A stretch of DNA of 64,000 nucleotides from Methylobacterium brachiatum (GCF_020523825.1 NZ_JAJALK010000023.1:1-64000); one strand, 5' to 3'; counted from the stretch's first letter, positions 23,086 through 34,721 are shown. Notes: a model not told the origin generated them from the letters alone. Numbers and translations: made by a program.

Positions 23086-25173
23086 GTGACCGATCCCCTG
23101 GCCTTCCTCGCCGGCGGCGGCGAAGCCGCGCGGATGATCCGCGCGCGCGACTGGTCCGGCCATCCGCTCGGCCCGCCGGAGACCTGGCCGGCGGAGTTCC
23201 GGGCGGCCCTGTCGCTGGTGCTCAACTCGCCGGAATCGATGATCCTGGCCTGGGGCCCGGATCTCCATTTCTTCTTCAACGACACGTATGTCCCCCTGCT
23301 CGGGCCGCGGCTGCCCTGGGCCATGGGTGCGCGGTTCGACGAGGTCTGGGCCGACGGCTGGGCGCAGGCCAAGCCGATCATCGACGCCGCCATGGACGGT
23401 CGGCCCGAGCGGTTCACGGACCTGCCGTGGCGGCTCGATAGCGACCGGGGCGCCCGGGAGACGTGGTGGACCTTCTCGTATTCGCGGGTGCTCGACGCGG
23501 ACGGCAAGGTCGCGGGCCTGTTCATCCTCACCAACGAGACCACGGGCCGGGTCCTGTCCGACGCCGCCCTCACGGACAGCCAGGCCCGGCTGGAGACGGC
23601 ACTCGCCGAGCTGCGCGACCTCAACGCCTCGCTGGCCCGGCAGGTCGAGGAGCGCACCGCCGACCGCAACGCCCTGTGGACCCTCTCGTCCGACATGATG
23701 CTGCGCTGCCTGTTCGACGGGACGATCACCGCGGTGAACCCGGCCTGGACGGAGGTGCTGGGCTGGCGCGCCGACGAGCTCGTCGGCACGAACCTGATCG
23801 ACTTCGTCCACCCGGACGATCTCGGCCGCACCGCCGAGGGCGGGCGCCAGCTCGCCGAGGGGCGCAGCCAGGCGCGCTTCGACAACCGCTACCGCCACCG
23901 GGACGGCAGCTACCGCTGGATCACCTGGGCGGCGCGGCCCGGGGAGACGGTGATCAACGCCGTCGGGCGCGACTTCACCGCGGAGCGCGAGCGCGCCGAC
24001 GCCCTGGCGGCCGCCGAGGAGGCCCTGCGCCAGTCGCAGAAGATGGAGGCGGTCGGCCAGCTCACCGGCGGCATCGCCCACGATTTCAACAACCTGCTGG
24101 CCGGCATCTCGGGCTCGCTGGAGCTGATCCAGACCAGGCTGGCCCAGGGCCGGCTCAAGGATGTGGACCGCTACATCAACGCCGCCCAGGGTGCGTCGAA
24201 GCGCGCCGCCGCCCTGACGCACCGCCTGCTCGCCTTCTCCCGCCGGCAGACCCTCGACCCCAAGCCCACCGACGTGAACCGGCTGGTCGCTGGCCTGGAA
24301 GAGCTGATCCGGCGCACGGTCGGCCCGGCCGTGACGGTCGATGTGATCGCCGCCACGGGCCTGTGGCCGGCGCTGGTCGACCCGCCGCAGCTCGAGAACG
24401 CGCTGCTCAACCTGTGCATCAACGCCCGGGACGCGATGCCGGAGGGCGGGTCGATCATCATCGAGACCGCCAACACCGCGCTCGACGCGCGCGAGGCCCG
24501 GCAGCGCGACATGCCGCCGGGGCCGTATCTGCTGCTGCGCGTCACCGATACCGGCACCGGGATGGCGCCGGAGATCGTCGGCAAGGTGTTCGAGCCGTTC
24601 TTCACCACCAAGCCGCTCGGGCAGGGGACCGGCCTCGGCCTGTCGATGATCTACGGCTTCGCCCAGCAATCGGGCGGCCAGGTGCGGATCGTCTCGGAGC
24701 TCGGCCGGGGCACCAAGGTCTGCCTCTACCTGCCCCGCCATGGCGGCACCGTCGCGGAGGAGGATCCGCTGGCCGCCGCCGGGGCGCCCGCCCGGGCTGC
24801 GCCGGGGGAGACCGTGCTGGTGGTCGACGACGAGCCGACCGTGCGCATGCTGGTCACCGAGGTGCTGGAGGATCTGGGCTATACGGCGATCGAGGCCGCC
24901 GACAGCGTCGCCGGCCTCAAGGTGCTGCAATCCGACGTGCGCATCGACCTGCTGGTCAGCGATGTCGGGCTGCCCGGCGGCATGAACGGGCGGCAGATGG
25001 CCGAGGCCGGGCGGTCCACGCGCCCCGGCCTGAAGGTGCTGTTCATCACCGGCTACGCGGAGGCCGCCGTGCTCGGCAACGGCCAGCTCGACCCCGGCAT
25101 GCAGGTGATCACCAAGCCGTTCGTGGTCGAGGTGCTGGGCGCGCGCATCCGCGAGATGATCGGGACGGCTTGA
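23086..25173 (+). CDS. PAS hybrid sensor histidine kinase/response regulator, 695 aa
   Basis: GTG start. Domains in order: an N-terminal PAS-like region (about 1-165, starting with the SGHPLGPPETWPAE motif common in such kinases), a coiled linker, a second PAS with PAC (about 195-310, FDGTITAVNPAWTEVLGW), HisKA-type domain with LTGGIAHDFNNLL and phosphoacceptor His332, ATPase domain (N box NLCINARDAMPEGG, G boxes DTGTGMAPE and GTGLGLS), and a receiver domain with VVDDEPT and phosphoacceptor Asp626. Cytoplasmic; no membrane helix. No output regulator gene is adjacent, so the cognate partner is unknown. Confidence 0.92.
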   Translation: MTDPLAFLAGGGEAARMIRARDWSGHPLGPPETWPAEFRAALSLVLNSPESMILAWGPDLHFFFNDTYVPLLGPRLPWAMGARFDEVWADGWAQAKPIIDAAMDGRPERFTDLPWRLDSDRGARETWWTFSYSRVLDADGKVAGLFILTNETTGRVLSDAALTDSQARLETALAELRDLNASLARQVEERTADRNALWTLSSDMMLRCLFDGTITAVNPAWTEVLGWRADELVGTNLIDFVHPDDLGRTAEGGRQLAEGRSQARFDNRYRHRDGSYRWITWAARPGETVINAVGRDFTAERERADALAAAEEALRQSQKMEAVGQLTGGIAHDFNNLLAGISGSLELIQTRLAQGRLKDVDRYINAAQGASKRAAALTHRLLAFSRRQTLDPKPTDVNRLVAGLEELIRRTVGPAVTVDVIAATGLWPALVDPPQLENALLNLCINARDAMPEGGSIIIETANTALDAREARQRDMPPGPYLLLRVTDTGTGMAPEIVGKVFEPFFTTKPLGQGTGLGLSMIYGFAQQSGGQVRIVSELGRGTKVCLYLPRHGGTVAEEDPLAAAGAPARAAPGETVLVVDDEPTVRMLVTEVLEDLGYTAIEAADSVAGLKVLQSDVRIDLLVSDVGLPGGMNGRQMAEAGRSTRPGLKVLFITGYAEAAVLGNGQLDPGMQVITKPFVVEVLGARIREMIGTA

Positions 25174-25229
25174 CCCCGCCGCCGGTCCGGGCCTGAACAG
25201 AGCGCAAAGACACCAACCGGGAGGACAGG

Positions 25230-26201
25230 ATGCGGGCGCTGCTGTGCACGAGGCTCGACGGGCCGGAGCATCTGGAGATCGTGGAGCGCCCCGATCCGGT
25301 GCCGGGCCTCGGGCAGGCCCTGGTGCGGATCCGCCTCGCCGCCCTCAACTTCTTCGACACGCTGATCGTGGCCGGGCGCTACCAGGTGAAGCCGCCGCTG
25401 CCGTTCTCGCCCGGGGGCGAGGGCGTCGGCGTGGTCGAGGCGCTGGGGGAGGGGGCTGCGGGCGTTTCCGTCGGCGACCGGGTCATCGTCCATGCCGGCT
25501 CCGGCTGCTGCGCCGAACGGATCGCTGTCGACGCCGCCAAGCTGACTCCGGTGCCGGAGGCCGTGCCGGACGCGCAGGCCGCGGGGCTCACCATCACGTA
25601 CGGCACCTCGCTGCATGCGCTGGCCAACCGGGCGCGCATCCAGCCGGGCGAGTGGCTCGCCGTGCTCGGCGCCTCCGGGGGCGTCGGCCTCGCCGCGGTG
25701 GAGCTCGGACGGCTGATGGGGGCCCGGGTGATCGCCTGCGCCTCGTCGGAGGAGAAGCTCGCTGTCGCCCGCGCCCACGGCGCCGAGGCGACGCTGGTCT
25801 ACGACCCCGCGACCCTCAAGGACGAGCTGCGCCGGATCAGCGGCGGCGGGGTCGATGTGGTCTACGATGCGGTCGGGGGCGATTATGCCGAGCCCGCTCT
25901 GCGGGCCCTGGCCTGGCGCGGCCGCTACCTCGTCATCGGCTTTGCCGCCGGCGGCATCCCGCGGTTGCCGCTCAACCTGATGCTCCTGAAGGAGCTCGAC
26001 GTGCAGGGCGTCCATTGGGGCGCCTTCCTCGACCGCGAGCCGGAGGCGCACCGGGCCGACCAGCGCCGCCTGCTGGCCTGGGTCGCCGAGGGCAAGCTCA
26101 CCGCGCAGGTCCACGGCACCTACGCGCTGGCCGATTTCCAGGAGGCCTTCGGGTTGCTCACCCGCCGGGCGGCGGTGGGCAAGGTGCTGTTGCAGCCCTG
26201 A
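25230..26201 (+). CDS. NADPH:quinone oxidoreductase family protein (zinc-independent MDR), 323 aa
   Basis: Medium-chain dehydrogenase/reductase lacking the zinc-binding residues. GroES-like N terminus (RLAALNFFDTLIVAGRYQ, FSPGGEGVGVV), then a Rossmann fold with LGASGGVGLAAVELGRLMGARVIA, where the glycine motif binds NADPH, and GGGVDVVYDAVGG. Relatives reduce quinones or enoyl compounds; substrate cannot be read from sequence. The ATG has a strong GGGAGGACAGG ribosome-binding site. A strong hairpin ends the gene. Single-gene unit between two signalling genes. Confidence 0.9.
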   Translation: MRALLCTRLDGPEHLEIVERPDPVPGLGQALVRIRLAALNFFDTLIVAGRYQVKPPLPFSPGGEGVGVVEALGEGAAGVSVGDRVIVHAGSGCCAERIAVDAAKLTPVPEAVPDAQAAGLTITYGTSLHALANRARIQPGEWLAVLGASGGVGLAAVELGRLMGARVIACASSEEKLAVARAHGAEATLVYDPATLKDELRRISGGGVDVVYDAVGGDYAEPALRALAWRGRYLVIGFAAGGIPRLPLNLMLLKELDVQGVHWGAFLDREPEAHRADQRRLLAWVAEGKLTAQVHGTYALADFQEAFGLLTRRAAVGKVLLQP

Positions 26202-26231
26202 TCCGGCGGGGGCGTCGCCCCCGCTCCGGAT
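26201..26231 (+). terminator. Strong terminator hairpin after the quinone oxidoreductase
   Basis: Nested stem: ATCCGG (26201-26206) and CGGGGGC (26207-26213), three-base loop, GCCCCCG (26217-26223) and CCGGAT (26226-26231). It begins at the stop codon. No T-tract, as usual in high-GC genomes. Confidence 0.65.
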
Positions 26232-26372
26232 GTCAGTCGAACGGCGCGAAAGATGTTCTGCGGTCTTCCGCGCCGATCCGCCGTATTTTTCAGATGGGGC
26301 GGTGAAATTTAAACTCTTTTTGTCATCCCGGCGCGCTAAGGTTCAATGCGGCGACGTGGGATGGAGGGTGGA

Positions 26373-28055
26373 ATGCAGTGGGCGCGTAGTATTGCCATTC
26401 GATTATTTCTTGTATCGTTTGTTGGCTTTGTTCTTCTGATCGTCAATTCTCTGACCAATATTTTGAGCATTCACGACGTGCATGAGTCGGCCCGGGAGAT
26501 GCGGGAGGTCTGGAACGTCAAGAATCACGAGCTGGACGATCTCCAGTTCCTGGCGCTCCGGTACCACACGACGACGATCCGCAAGGTGATCGCCGAGGAC
26601 AGCGCCGAAAACCGCGACCTCGACGCCGAGTTCACCGAGATGGATGCGGCCATCCCCGAGAAGTTCAAGCAGTACCGGTCCCATCTCGGATCCGCCGACG
26701 AGACCGCCATGTGGAACGCCTTCGAGGCGCGGTGGCAGGCCTATCTCGCCGCCCGCGAACCCATCATGGCGGCGCTCAAGCGCGGTGACCGCAACGCCGC
26801 CCGCGACGCCATCGCGCCGGCCCGCATGCCCCTGGTCAACGTCTTCGGGGCGCTGTCGGACCTGGCCAAGGTCAATGCCGCGGGCACGCAGGCCGCGACG
26901 CGGCGCGCCGAGGACGCCTATACGACCGCCTGGACCGTGACGGCCGCCCTGCTGGTCGCCGGCCTGGCCGCGACGGCCGGAGCCCTCCTGCTGATCCTGC
27001 GCGGCGTCGCCCGCCCGATCCGGTCCATGACCGCGATCATGGCCAGGCTGGCGGCGCAGGACCTGTCCGTCGCCGTTCCCTATGCCGGGCGGCGGGACGA
27101 GATCGGCGCCATGGCGGCCTCCGTCCAGGTCTTCAAGGACGGCCTGATCCGGGCCCGCGCGCTGGAGGCGGAGACCACGCAGGCAAGGCAGGCTGCCGAG
27201 GAGCAGCGCAAGACCGGCATGCGCCAGATCGCGGACGCCTTCGAGGGCGCCGTGGGCGGCATCATCGGGACGGTGTCGGGGGCGGCGGCGGCTTTGCAGA
27301 CCACCGCCACGACGATGACCAAAACCGCCTCCGGCACCGCCAGCCAATCCCTGCGGGTGGCGAGCGCGGCCCAGCTGGCCGCCGCCAACGTCAACACCGC
27401 GGCCTCGGCCGCCGAGGAACTCGAGACCTCCGTCCAGGAGATCGGCCGCCAGGTCTCGAACGCGGCGGCGCTGACCCAGGCCGCCGTCGAGGACGCGGCG
27501 TCGACGGCGCATCTGGTGCAGGAGCTGAGCGGCGCCGCCGCCCGGATCGGCGACGTCGTGACGATGATCACGACCATCGCCGGCCAGACCAACCTGCTGG
27601 CGCTCAACGCCACGATCGAGGCGGCGCGCGCCGGCGAGGCCGGCCGCGGCTTCGCCGTGGTCGCCGCCGAGGTGAAGGAGCTGGCGAGCCAGACCGCCAA
27701 GGCCACTGACGAGATCAGCGGCCATATCGGACGGATCCAGGCCTCCACCGACGACGCCGTGTCGGCGATCGGCCGGATCGGCGGGCGGATCCAGGAGATC
27801 AGCGCGGTGGCGACCCTGATCGCCGCCGCCGTCGAGGAGCAGGGGGCCGCGACCCAGGAGATCGCCCGCAACGTCACCGAGGCGGCCTCGAGCGCCGGCG
27901 AGGTGACGAGCAGCATCTCCGGGGTCGCAGACGCCGCCAACGAGACCGGGGCGGCGGCCGACCAGGTGCTCAGCTCGGCATCCGAGCTGTCGCTGCGCTC
28001 CGAGCATCTCCGGAGCGAGGTGACGCATTTCCTCGCGACGGTGCGCGCCGCCTAG
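26373..28055 (+). CDS. Methyl-accepting chemotaxis protein, 560 aa
   Basis: Transmembrane chemoreceptor. First membrane helix at about 5-26, a four-helix-bundle-like periplasmic sensor region (about 30-180), second membrane helix at about 183-209, HAMP (about 210-265) and the long coiled-coil signalling domain with the hairpin tip (VTMITTIAGQTNLLALNATIEAARAGEAGRG region) near residues 395-430. There is no C-terminal pentapeptide for CheR binding. I chose ATG 26373 because GGAGGGTGG lies 2-10 bases upstream; in-frame ATGs at 26346 and 26361 have none. The far C terminus matches the receptor fragment at the start of the window. Confidence 0.93.
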   Translation: MQWARSIAIRLFLVSFVGFVLLIVNSLTNILSIHDVHESAREMREVWNVKNHELDDLQFLALRYHTTTIRKVIAEDSAENRDLDAEFTEMDAAIPEKFKQYRSHLGSADETAMWNAFEARWQAYLAAREPIMAALKRGDRNAARDAIAPARMPLVNVFGALSDLAKVNAAGTQAATRRAEDAYTTAWTVTAALLVAGLAATAGALLLILRGVARPIRSMTAIMARLAAQDLSVAVPYAGRRDEIGAMAASVQVFKDGLIRARALEAETTQARQAAEEQRKTGMRQIADAFEGAVGGIIGTVSGAAAALQTTATTMTKTASGTASQSLRVASAAQLAAANVNTAASAAEELETSVQEIGRQVSNAAALTQAAVEDAASTAHLVQELSGAAARIGDVVTMITTIAGQTNLLALNATIEAARAGEAGRGFAVVAAEVKELASQTAKATDEISGHIGRIQASTDDAVSAIGRIGGRIQEISAVATLIAAAVEEQGAATQEIARNVTEAASSAGEVTSSISGVADAANETGAAADQVLSSASELSLRSEHLRSEVTHFLATVRAA

Positions 28056-28067
28056 AGCCGGTCCCCA

Positions 28068-28113
28068 GCGCGTTGCCATCGGGCTCGGCTCCGAGTCCGC
28101 GATCGCAACGCGC
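28068..28113. terminator. Inverted repeat after the chemoreceptor gene
   Basis: Perfect 9-bp arms GCGCGTTGC (28068-28076) and GCAACGCGC (28105-28113) with a 28-base loop, between two convergent genes. It may terminate both, or be a repeat element. Confidence 0.5.
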
Positions 28114-28170
28114 GCTCGCTTACGCCGAACCGGGACCCGCCCCGGCGGCCCGCGCTCTGAGCGGCCCCGT

Positions 28171-29184
28171 TCAGATCAGCTTGCGCGCCTTGGCCAGGCC
28201 GATGAGGTCGGCCTGGGGGCGCGCGCCGATATGCTGGATCACCTCGGCGGCCGCCAGCGCGCCGAGGCGGGCGCTGGTGACGTTGTCGAGGCCGCGGGCA
28301 TGGCCGGCCAGGAACCCGGCCGCGAACAGGTCGCCGGCCCCGGTCGTGTCCAGCACCTCGCGGACCGGGCTCGCCTCCACCGACCGGACCTCGCCGCCCT
28401 GCACCACCAGGGCGCCTTCCGACGAGCGGGTGACCAGGCCGAGCAGGTGCCGGCCTCGGGCGTTGCGCTCGTCGCGGAGCGCGGCCACGGCGGCCTCGGG
28501 ATCGTCGGTCTGGTAGAGGCTCTGCAGCTCGCCGATATTGGCGAACAGGATGTCGATGCTGCCGTCGCGCACCAGCCCCAGGAACTCGTCCCGGTAGCGG
28601 CCGACGCAGAACGCGTCCGACAGGGTCAGCGCCACCGCGTTGCCGGCCTGGTGGGCGATCTGGACCGCCTTGCGGAACGCGTCCTTGGCGGCGGGCGGGT
28701 CCCACAGATAGCCTTCGAGGTAGACCACCCGGGCCGAGGCCACGAGCGCCCGGTCCACGTCCTCGGGCTTCAGCCCCTGGCAGGCGCCGAGATAGGTGCT
28801 CATCGTGCGCTCGCCGTCCGGCGTCACCAGCACGAAGCAGCGGGCCGTGGCCGGCCCCTCGCTCGCCGCCGGCACCGTGAAGCCGACGCCCGTGGCCTTG
28901 AGGTCGTGGCCGAACAGGCCGCCGAGCTCGTCGTTCCGCACCTTGCCGACGAAGCCGGTCTTGGCGCCGAGCAGGGCCGCGCCCACCGCGGTGTTCGCCC
29001 CCGAGCCGCCCGAGACGATCGTGGCCGGGCCCATCGCGGCGAACAAAGCCTCCGCCCGCTCCTCGTCGATCAGCTGCATCGCGCCCTTGGTCACCCCCTG
29101 GGCGTCCAGGAAGGCGTCGTCCGTGCGGGCGATCACGTCGACGATGGCGTTGCCGAGCACGAGGAGATCGAGGGGTGTGGTCAT
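28171..29184 (-). CDS. Adenosine kinase-like PfkB family sugar kinase, 337 aa
   Basis: Ribokinase/PfkB fold. N-terminal GNAIVDVIA, the glycine-rich SGGSGANTAVGAALLG (PfkB signature 1 region) and the C-terminal DTTGAGDLFAAGFLAG, which is signature 2 with the catalytic Asp and the anion hole. The best match by memory is the proteobacterial adenosine kinase group, which phosphorylates adenosine for purine salvage. apt, in the same pathway, lies far away at 56.9 kb. AGGA sits 8 bases before the ATG. Substrate specificity is inferred, not visible. Confidence 0.88.
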   Translation of the reverse strand: MTTPLDLLVLGNAIVDVIARTDDAFLDAQGVTKGAMQLIDEERAEALFAAMGPATIVSGGSGANTAVGAALLGAKTGFVGKVRNDELGGLFGHDLKATGVGFTVPAASEGPATARCFVLVTPDGERTMSTYLGACQGLKPEDVDRALVASARVVYLEGYLWDPPAAKDAFRKAVQIAHQAGNAVALTLSDAFCVGRYRDEFLGLVRDGSIDILFANIGELQSLYQTDDPEAAVAALRDERNARGRHLLGLVTRSSEGALVVQGGEVRSVEASPVREVLDTTGAGDLFAAGFLAGHARGLDNVTSARLGALAAAEVIQHIGARPQADLIGLAKARKLI

Positions 29185-29236
29185 CCGGGCGTCCTGATTC
29201 GCGGTTGCGCCGCTGTGACATCCGCCTCGGATCGGA

Positions 29237-29815
29237 TCAAGCCGCGGGATCTGCGGGGGGCGGGAGATCGGCAAACAGCTCGGCGACGGACAGGCTCATT
29301 CCGGGTGGCGTCAGGTCGAGGGTGCCTTCGCTGGCGATGCGGGTCTCGATCAGCCCTTCGGTGCCGCGCGCATGGTGGATCACGAGGCGCTTGACCGGGT
29401 CGATCATCAGATAGTGCGCGACGCTGGCGACGCTGAAATAGCCGGAAAGCTTGCGGCCGGAATCAACCGCGACGGTGCTGGGCGACAAAACCTCGACGAC
29501 AATGACGGGATTGGGGATCTCGGTCGCGTCCGGGTCCGCGCGCGCGCCGCAATAGACCAGGGCGTCGGGCTCGTGGACCGTCGTGTCATCGATGCGGACG
29601 CTCATTCCATCCGGTAGCGCGCGACAGGGAAACTGAGTCCGGTTCAGGGCGGATCGGAGCGCGAGGTAGGCCGAAGCCTTGACCTCCGCGTGCCGCACCC
29701 GCTCCGGCGACATCGCGAAAACCTCGCCGTCGACCAACTCGTAGCGCCCTGGCTGGCCCTCGGCCCAGACCAGAAACTCGTCGACCGTCATCCGGGGTTT
29801 CGGCTGCGCGACCAT
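29237..29815 (-). CDS. Uma2 family endonuclease (DUF820), 192 aa
   Basis: PD-(D/E)XK-type fold. Motifs: the opening MTVDEFLVWAEGQPGRYELVDGEV, with the conserved Tyr-Glu-Leu-Val-Asp-Gly-Glu, then EPDALVYC and the NPVIVVEVLSPSTVAVD stretch holding the E-x-L/Lys-type catalytic residues (KLSGY supplies the later basic residue). Uma2 proteins are abundant in cyanobacteria and common in Methylobacterium; their biological role is unclear. Single-gene unit. Confidence 0.88.
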   Translation of the reverse strand: MVAQPKPRMTVDEFLVWAEGQPGRYELVDGEVFAMSPERVRHAEVKASAYLALRSALNRTQFPCRALPDGMSVRIDDTTVHEPDALVYCGARADPDATEIPNPVIVVEVLSPSTVAVDSGRKLSGYFSVASVAHYLMIDPVKRLVIHHARGTEGLIETRIASEGTLDLTPPGMSLSVAELFADLPPPADPAA

Positions 29816-29856
29816 GTCGTCAGACTAGCACGATTCGCATGCGTGCGGACCGCGCC

Positions 29857-31266
29857 TCACCCCGCGATCTTCTCCAAGGCCACATCCCGGGTGCGGGGCC
29901 CGAGGAACCCGACGAGCGACCCGGCCGCCAGCATCGCGGCGGAGATGAACAGGAATACCCCCGGGGTGCCGGCCTCGCGCAGCACGAAGGCGATGACGAA
30001 CCCCGTAAAAATCGCGGAGAAGCGGCTCCAGGAATAGACGAAGCCCACCGCCCGGGCCCGGATGCCGGTGGGGAACAGCTCGGCCTGGTAGGCGTGGAAG
30101 CTGTAGGACATCACGTTGGAGGCCAGCGTCAGGCCGATCCCGAGCGCGACGATCACCGGCACGTCCCGGGTCTGCGCGAAGGCCAGACCGCAGGCGATGT
30201 AGACCAGCGCGGCGGCGACGATGACATGCTTGCGCTCGAACCGGTCGGCGATGGCGAGCCCGATCAGCGGGCCCACCGGGGCGGCCAGCGCGATCAGCGC
30301 CGTGTAGGCGAGGCTCGACGTGATGGTGATGCCCTGCGCCACCAGCAGCGTCGGCACCCAGTTGGCGAAGCCGTAGAAGCCCACCGTCTGGAAGACGTTG
30401 AAGCCGGCCATCATCAGCGCCCGGCGGCGATAGGGCGGCACCCAAAGGTCGCCGTAGGCGCCGCGCCGCTGCACCAGCTCCGGTGCTGCGGGCGGCGGCA
30501 GGGGGCGGCCGTATTCGGCGGCGACCCGGCCCTCGAGGCGCCGCAGGACCGCGTCGGCCTCCGCGAGCCGCCCGCGCTCGACCAGCCAGCGCGGGCTCTC
30601 CGGCAGGCCGGCGCGCAGCCACCAGACCCCGATTGCCGCGGTGGCGCCGATCAGCACGACCCAGCGCCAGCCATCGATGCCCAGCGGCGCCGTCGGGATC
30701 AGCAGGTAGGACAGGAAGGCCACCACCGGCACGGCGGTGAAGCCGATCCCCTGGCACAGGGCGAAGGCGCGGCCGCGGATCCCCTTCGGCACCAGCTCCG
30801 AGAGGTAGCTGCCGATGGTCACCATCTCGAGGCCGAGCCCGATGCCGGCGATCAGCCGCCAGAGATTGAGCCCGAACGCGTCGGTCTGGCAGGCCATCAC
30901 CACGTTGGCGGCCGTGTAGGACAGGAGCGACCAGGTGAAGATCGCCCGGCGGCCGAACCGGTCGGCGAGCCAGCCGCAGATCAGGGTGCCGATGAACAGC
31001 CCCGTGAACAGGGCCGCCACGAAGCTCGCCACGCCGCTGGCGCCGAACAGCCCGGGCGTGGTCGGCGTGAGGATCCCGGCCTTCACGAGGCCCGGGGCGA
31101 CGTAGCCGGTGAACAGCAGGTCGTACAGCTCGAAGAAGAAGCCGAGGCCGAGCAACGCCACGAGGCGCCAGATCGTCCGCGTCGGCGGCAGGCGGTCGAG
31201 GCGGGCCAGGATGGCACCGGGCTCCAGGGCGGGTCCGTCAGGCTGCACGATCCGTGTCGTCGCCAT
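29857..31266 (-). CDS. MFS transporter, sugar/metabolite:H+ symporter type, 469 aa
   Basis: Twelve predicted membrane helices in two halves. The loop after helix two reads GWLADRFGRRAIF, the MFS signature, and the second half repeats it less clearly (IGLAIADRFERK). The N-terminal cytoplasmic stretch and the FFFELYDLLFTGYVAPGL start recall the benzoate/shikimate and sugar-porter subfamilies. A long cytoplasmic loop (about 225-265) divides the halves. Substrate unknown; no catabolic genes adjoin it. Confidence 0.88.
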   Translation of the reverse strand: MATTRIVQPDGPALEPGAILARLDRLPPTRTIWRLVALLGLGFFFELYDLLFTGYVAPGLVKAGILTPTTPGLFGASGVASFVAALFTGLFIGTLICGWLADRFGRRAIFTWSLLSYTAANVVMACQTDAFGLNLWRLIAGIGLGLEMVTIGSYLSELVPKGIRGRAFALCQGIGFTAVPVVAFLSYLLIPTAPLGIDGWRWVVLIGATAAIGVWWLRAGLPESPRWLVERGRLAEADAVLRRLEGRVAAEYGRPLPPPAAPELVQRRGAYGDLWVPPYRRRALMMAGFNVFQTVGFYGFANWVPTLLVAQGITITSSLAYTALIALAAPVGPLIGLAIADRFERKHVIVAAALVYIACGLAFAQTRDVPVIVALGIGLTLASNVMSYSFHAYQAELFPTGIRARAVGFVYSWSRFSAIFTGFVIAFVLREAGTPGVFLFISAAMLAAGSLVGFLGPRTRDVALEKIAG

Positions 31267-31793
31267 CCGCCCGCGCCTCCCGTACCCAGCTGTGTCGCTT
31301 ATGTGCTCGCCACTGCCTTGGAACTGTCACGCCTGCAAGGGTTCGTTGGTGCACAGGCAGGGCGAGCGTGTCCGCGCCAAGCCGGGATTGGCCGTTTCGA
31401 CGGGCGAGGGGCATCCCGGATAGCATACGATGCGTTCCTCGAAGATCGTGGGCGGTGGCCGTTCGCCGGATGACGTTGCCTCGGCGTTTCGAGGCGACGG
31501 CGAGATCCGAAAGGCTCTGCTGCGCAACTGCTCCCTCGCGACACGGGACCCGTCCGAGGGCGGGTCTGGGCGCAACCGGAGCCGCTTCGACCCAAAACCC
31601 TCATCCTGAGGTGCCGAAGCGAAGCGAAGGCCTCGAAGGAGGCCTCCAGGGATCGCGCGGCCGGCTTGAGGGCTCCTTCGAGGCCTCTTCGCGGCCCCTC
31701 AGGATGAGGGGATCTGTGGGATAGGCCCTTTGGCTTGGCGGAGCCCTCCGCGTGGATCTCGCAGAGACGGCGGCGCGCTGAAGCCAGCGAATC
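31267..31793. other. Long intergenic region with a palindromic repeat
   Basis: 527 bases without a supported gene. It holds the palindromic repeat at 31599-31709. The rest (31267-31590) shows open frames but none with family resemblance or a good ribosome-binding site; it should contain the promoter of the MFS gene. Confidence 0.5.
31599..31709. repeat. Palindromic intergenic repeat, 111 bp
   Basis: Ends are a perfect 13-bp inverted repeat, CCTCATCCTGAGG and CCTCAGGATGAGG. Inside are further complementary blocks (GAAGGCCTCGAAGGAGG against CTCCTTCGAGGCCTCTTCG). The whole can fold into a long hairpin. Sequences of this type are dispersed in Methylobacterium and related genomes. Confidence 0.8.
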
Positions 31794-32723
31794 TCAGGCC
31801 CCGAACACCGACCAGCCCATCCGCTGGGTCAGGCGCTCCAGCGCGACGCGGCCGAGATGGGAATTGCCCGCCGCGTCGAGGCCGGGCGACCAGACCGCGA
31901 TCGAGGCCTTGCCGGGCGCCACCGCCAGGATGGCCCCGCCGACGCCGCTCTTGCCCGGCAGGCCGACCCGGTAGGCGAACTCGCCCGAGCCGTCATAGTG
32001 GCCGCAGGTCAGCATGATCGCGTTGATGCGGCGCGCCCGCTCGGCCGAGACGACATTGTGGCCGGTCGACGGGTTGCGGCCGTTATGGGCCAGGAACCGC
32101 CCCGCCATGGCGAGCTGCCGGCAATTCATCGCGATGGCGCAATGGTGGAAGTAGACGCCGAGCGTGTAATCCACCGGGTTCTCGATGACGCCGAACGATT
32201 TCATGTAGTTGGCGAGCGCGGTGTTGCGGAAGCCCGTGCGCTTCTCCGAGGCCGCCACCCGCTCGTCGATGGTGATGGTCGGGTCCTGGGCCAGGAACTG
32301 TAGGAAGCGCAGGATCTCGCCCAGCGCCTCCCGCGGCTCGTGGCCCGAGAGGATCAGGTCGGTCACCGCGATCGCGCCGGCGTTGATGAACGGGTTGCGC
32401 GGCACCCCGCACTCGCGCTCCAGCTGGACGATCGAGTTGAACGGGTTGCCCGAGGGCTCGCGCCCGACCCGCTTCCACAGCCGGTCGCCCGCCATGCCGA
32501 GCGCCAGGGTGAGCGTGAACACCTTCGACACGCTCTGTATCGAGAACGGCGTCTCGCTGTCGCCGCCGGTCGTGACCCGGCCGTCGGCATCGATCACCGC
32601 GATGCCGAACTGGTTCGGGTCGACCCGGGCCAGTTCGGGGATGTAGTCGGCCACCGCGCCCCGGTCGGAGCGCTGCGCCATCTCCGCCGCGATCTCCCGG
32701 ATGACGCTGTCGAGGTCGGGCAC
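31794..32723 (-). CDS. glsA: Glutaminase
   Basis: 309 aa, GTG start. Hydrolyses glutamine to glutamate and ammonia. Serine-dependent beta-lactamase-like fold: SIQSVSK (about 62-68) carries the catalytic Ser-x-x-Lys, and NPFINAGAIAVTDL, CGHYDGSGEFAYRVG and GKSGVGGAI are family blocks. Length equals E. coli YbaS/YneH. It lies 25 bases after the ABC exporter gene on the same strand, so they probably share a transcript. Cytoplasmic. Confidence 0.95.
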   Translation of the reverse strand: MPDLDSVIREIAAEMAQRSDRGAVADYIPELARVDPNQFGIAVIDADGRVTTGGDSETPFSIQSVSKVFTLTLALGMAGDRLWKRVGREPSGNPFNSIVQLERECGVPRNPFINAGAIAVTDLILSGHEPREALGEILRFLQFLAQDPTITIDERVAASEKRTGFRNTALANYMKSFGVIENPVDYTLGVYFHHCAIAMNCRQLAMAGRFLAHNGRNPSTGHNVVSAERARRINAIMLTCGHYDGSGEFAYRVGLPGKSGVGGAILAVAPGKASIAVWSPGLDAAGNSHLGRVALERLTQRMGWSVFGA

Positions 32724-32748
32724 GGCCGGGTTCCCCGGAGCGCCGCCC

Positions 32749-34530
<1,782 letters not shown>

Positions 34531-34721
34531 TCCGTATTCACGCGGCACTGGCTGGTGCGGGCTGAGGCGGAGTGCAACGCGGGCGCAGTCGGACCCGCAG
34601 CGGCAACGCGACAGCGTTGCCATATGTTGCACCGGCCCGCACCTCCCGCGCGCTTTTATCTGTCAAACCTGAACGCCGCTTGAGCGGCGCGGATACACGC
34701 AAGCGAATCTGGTGCCGCGGA

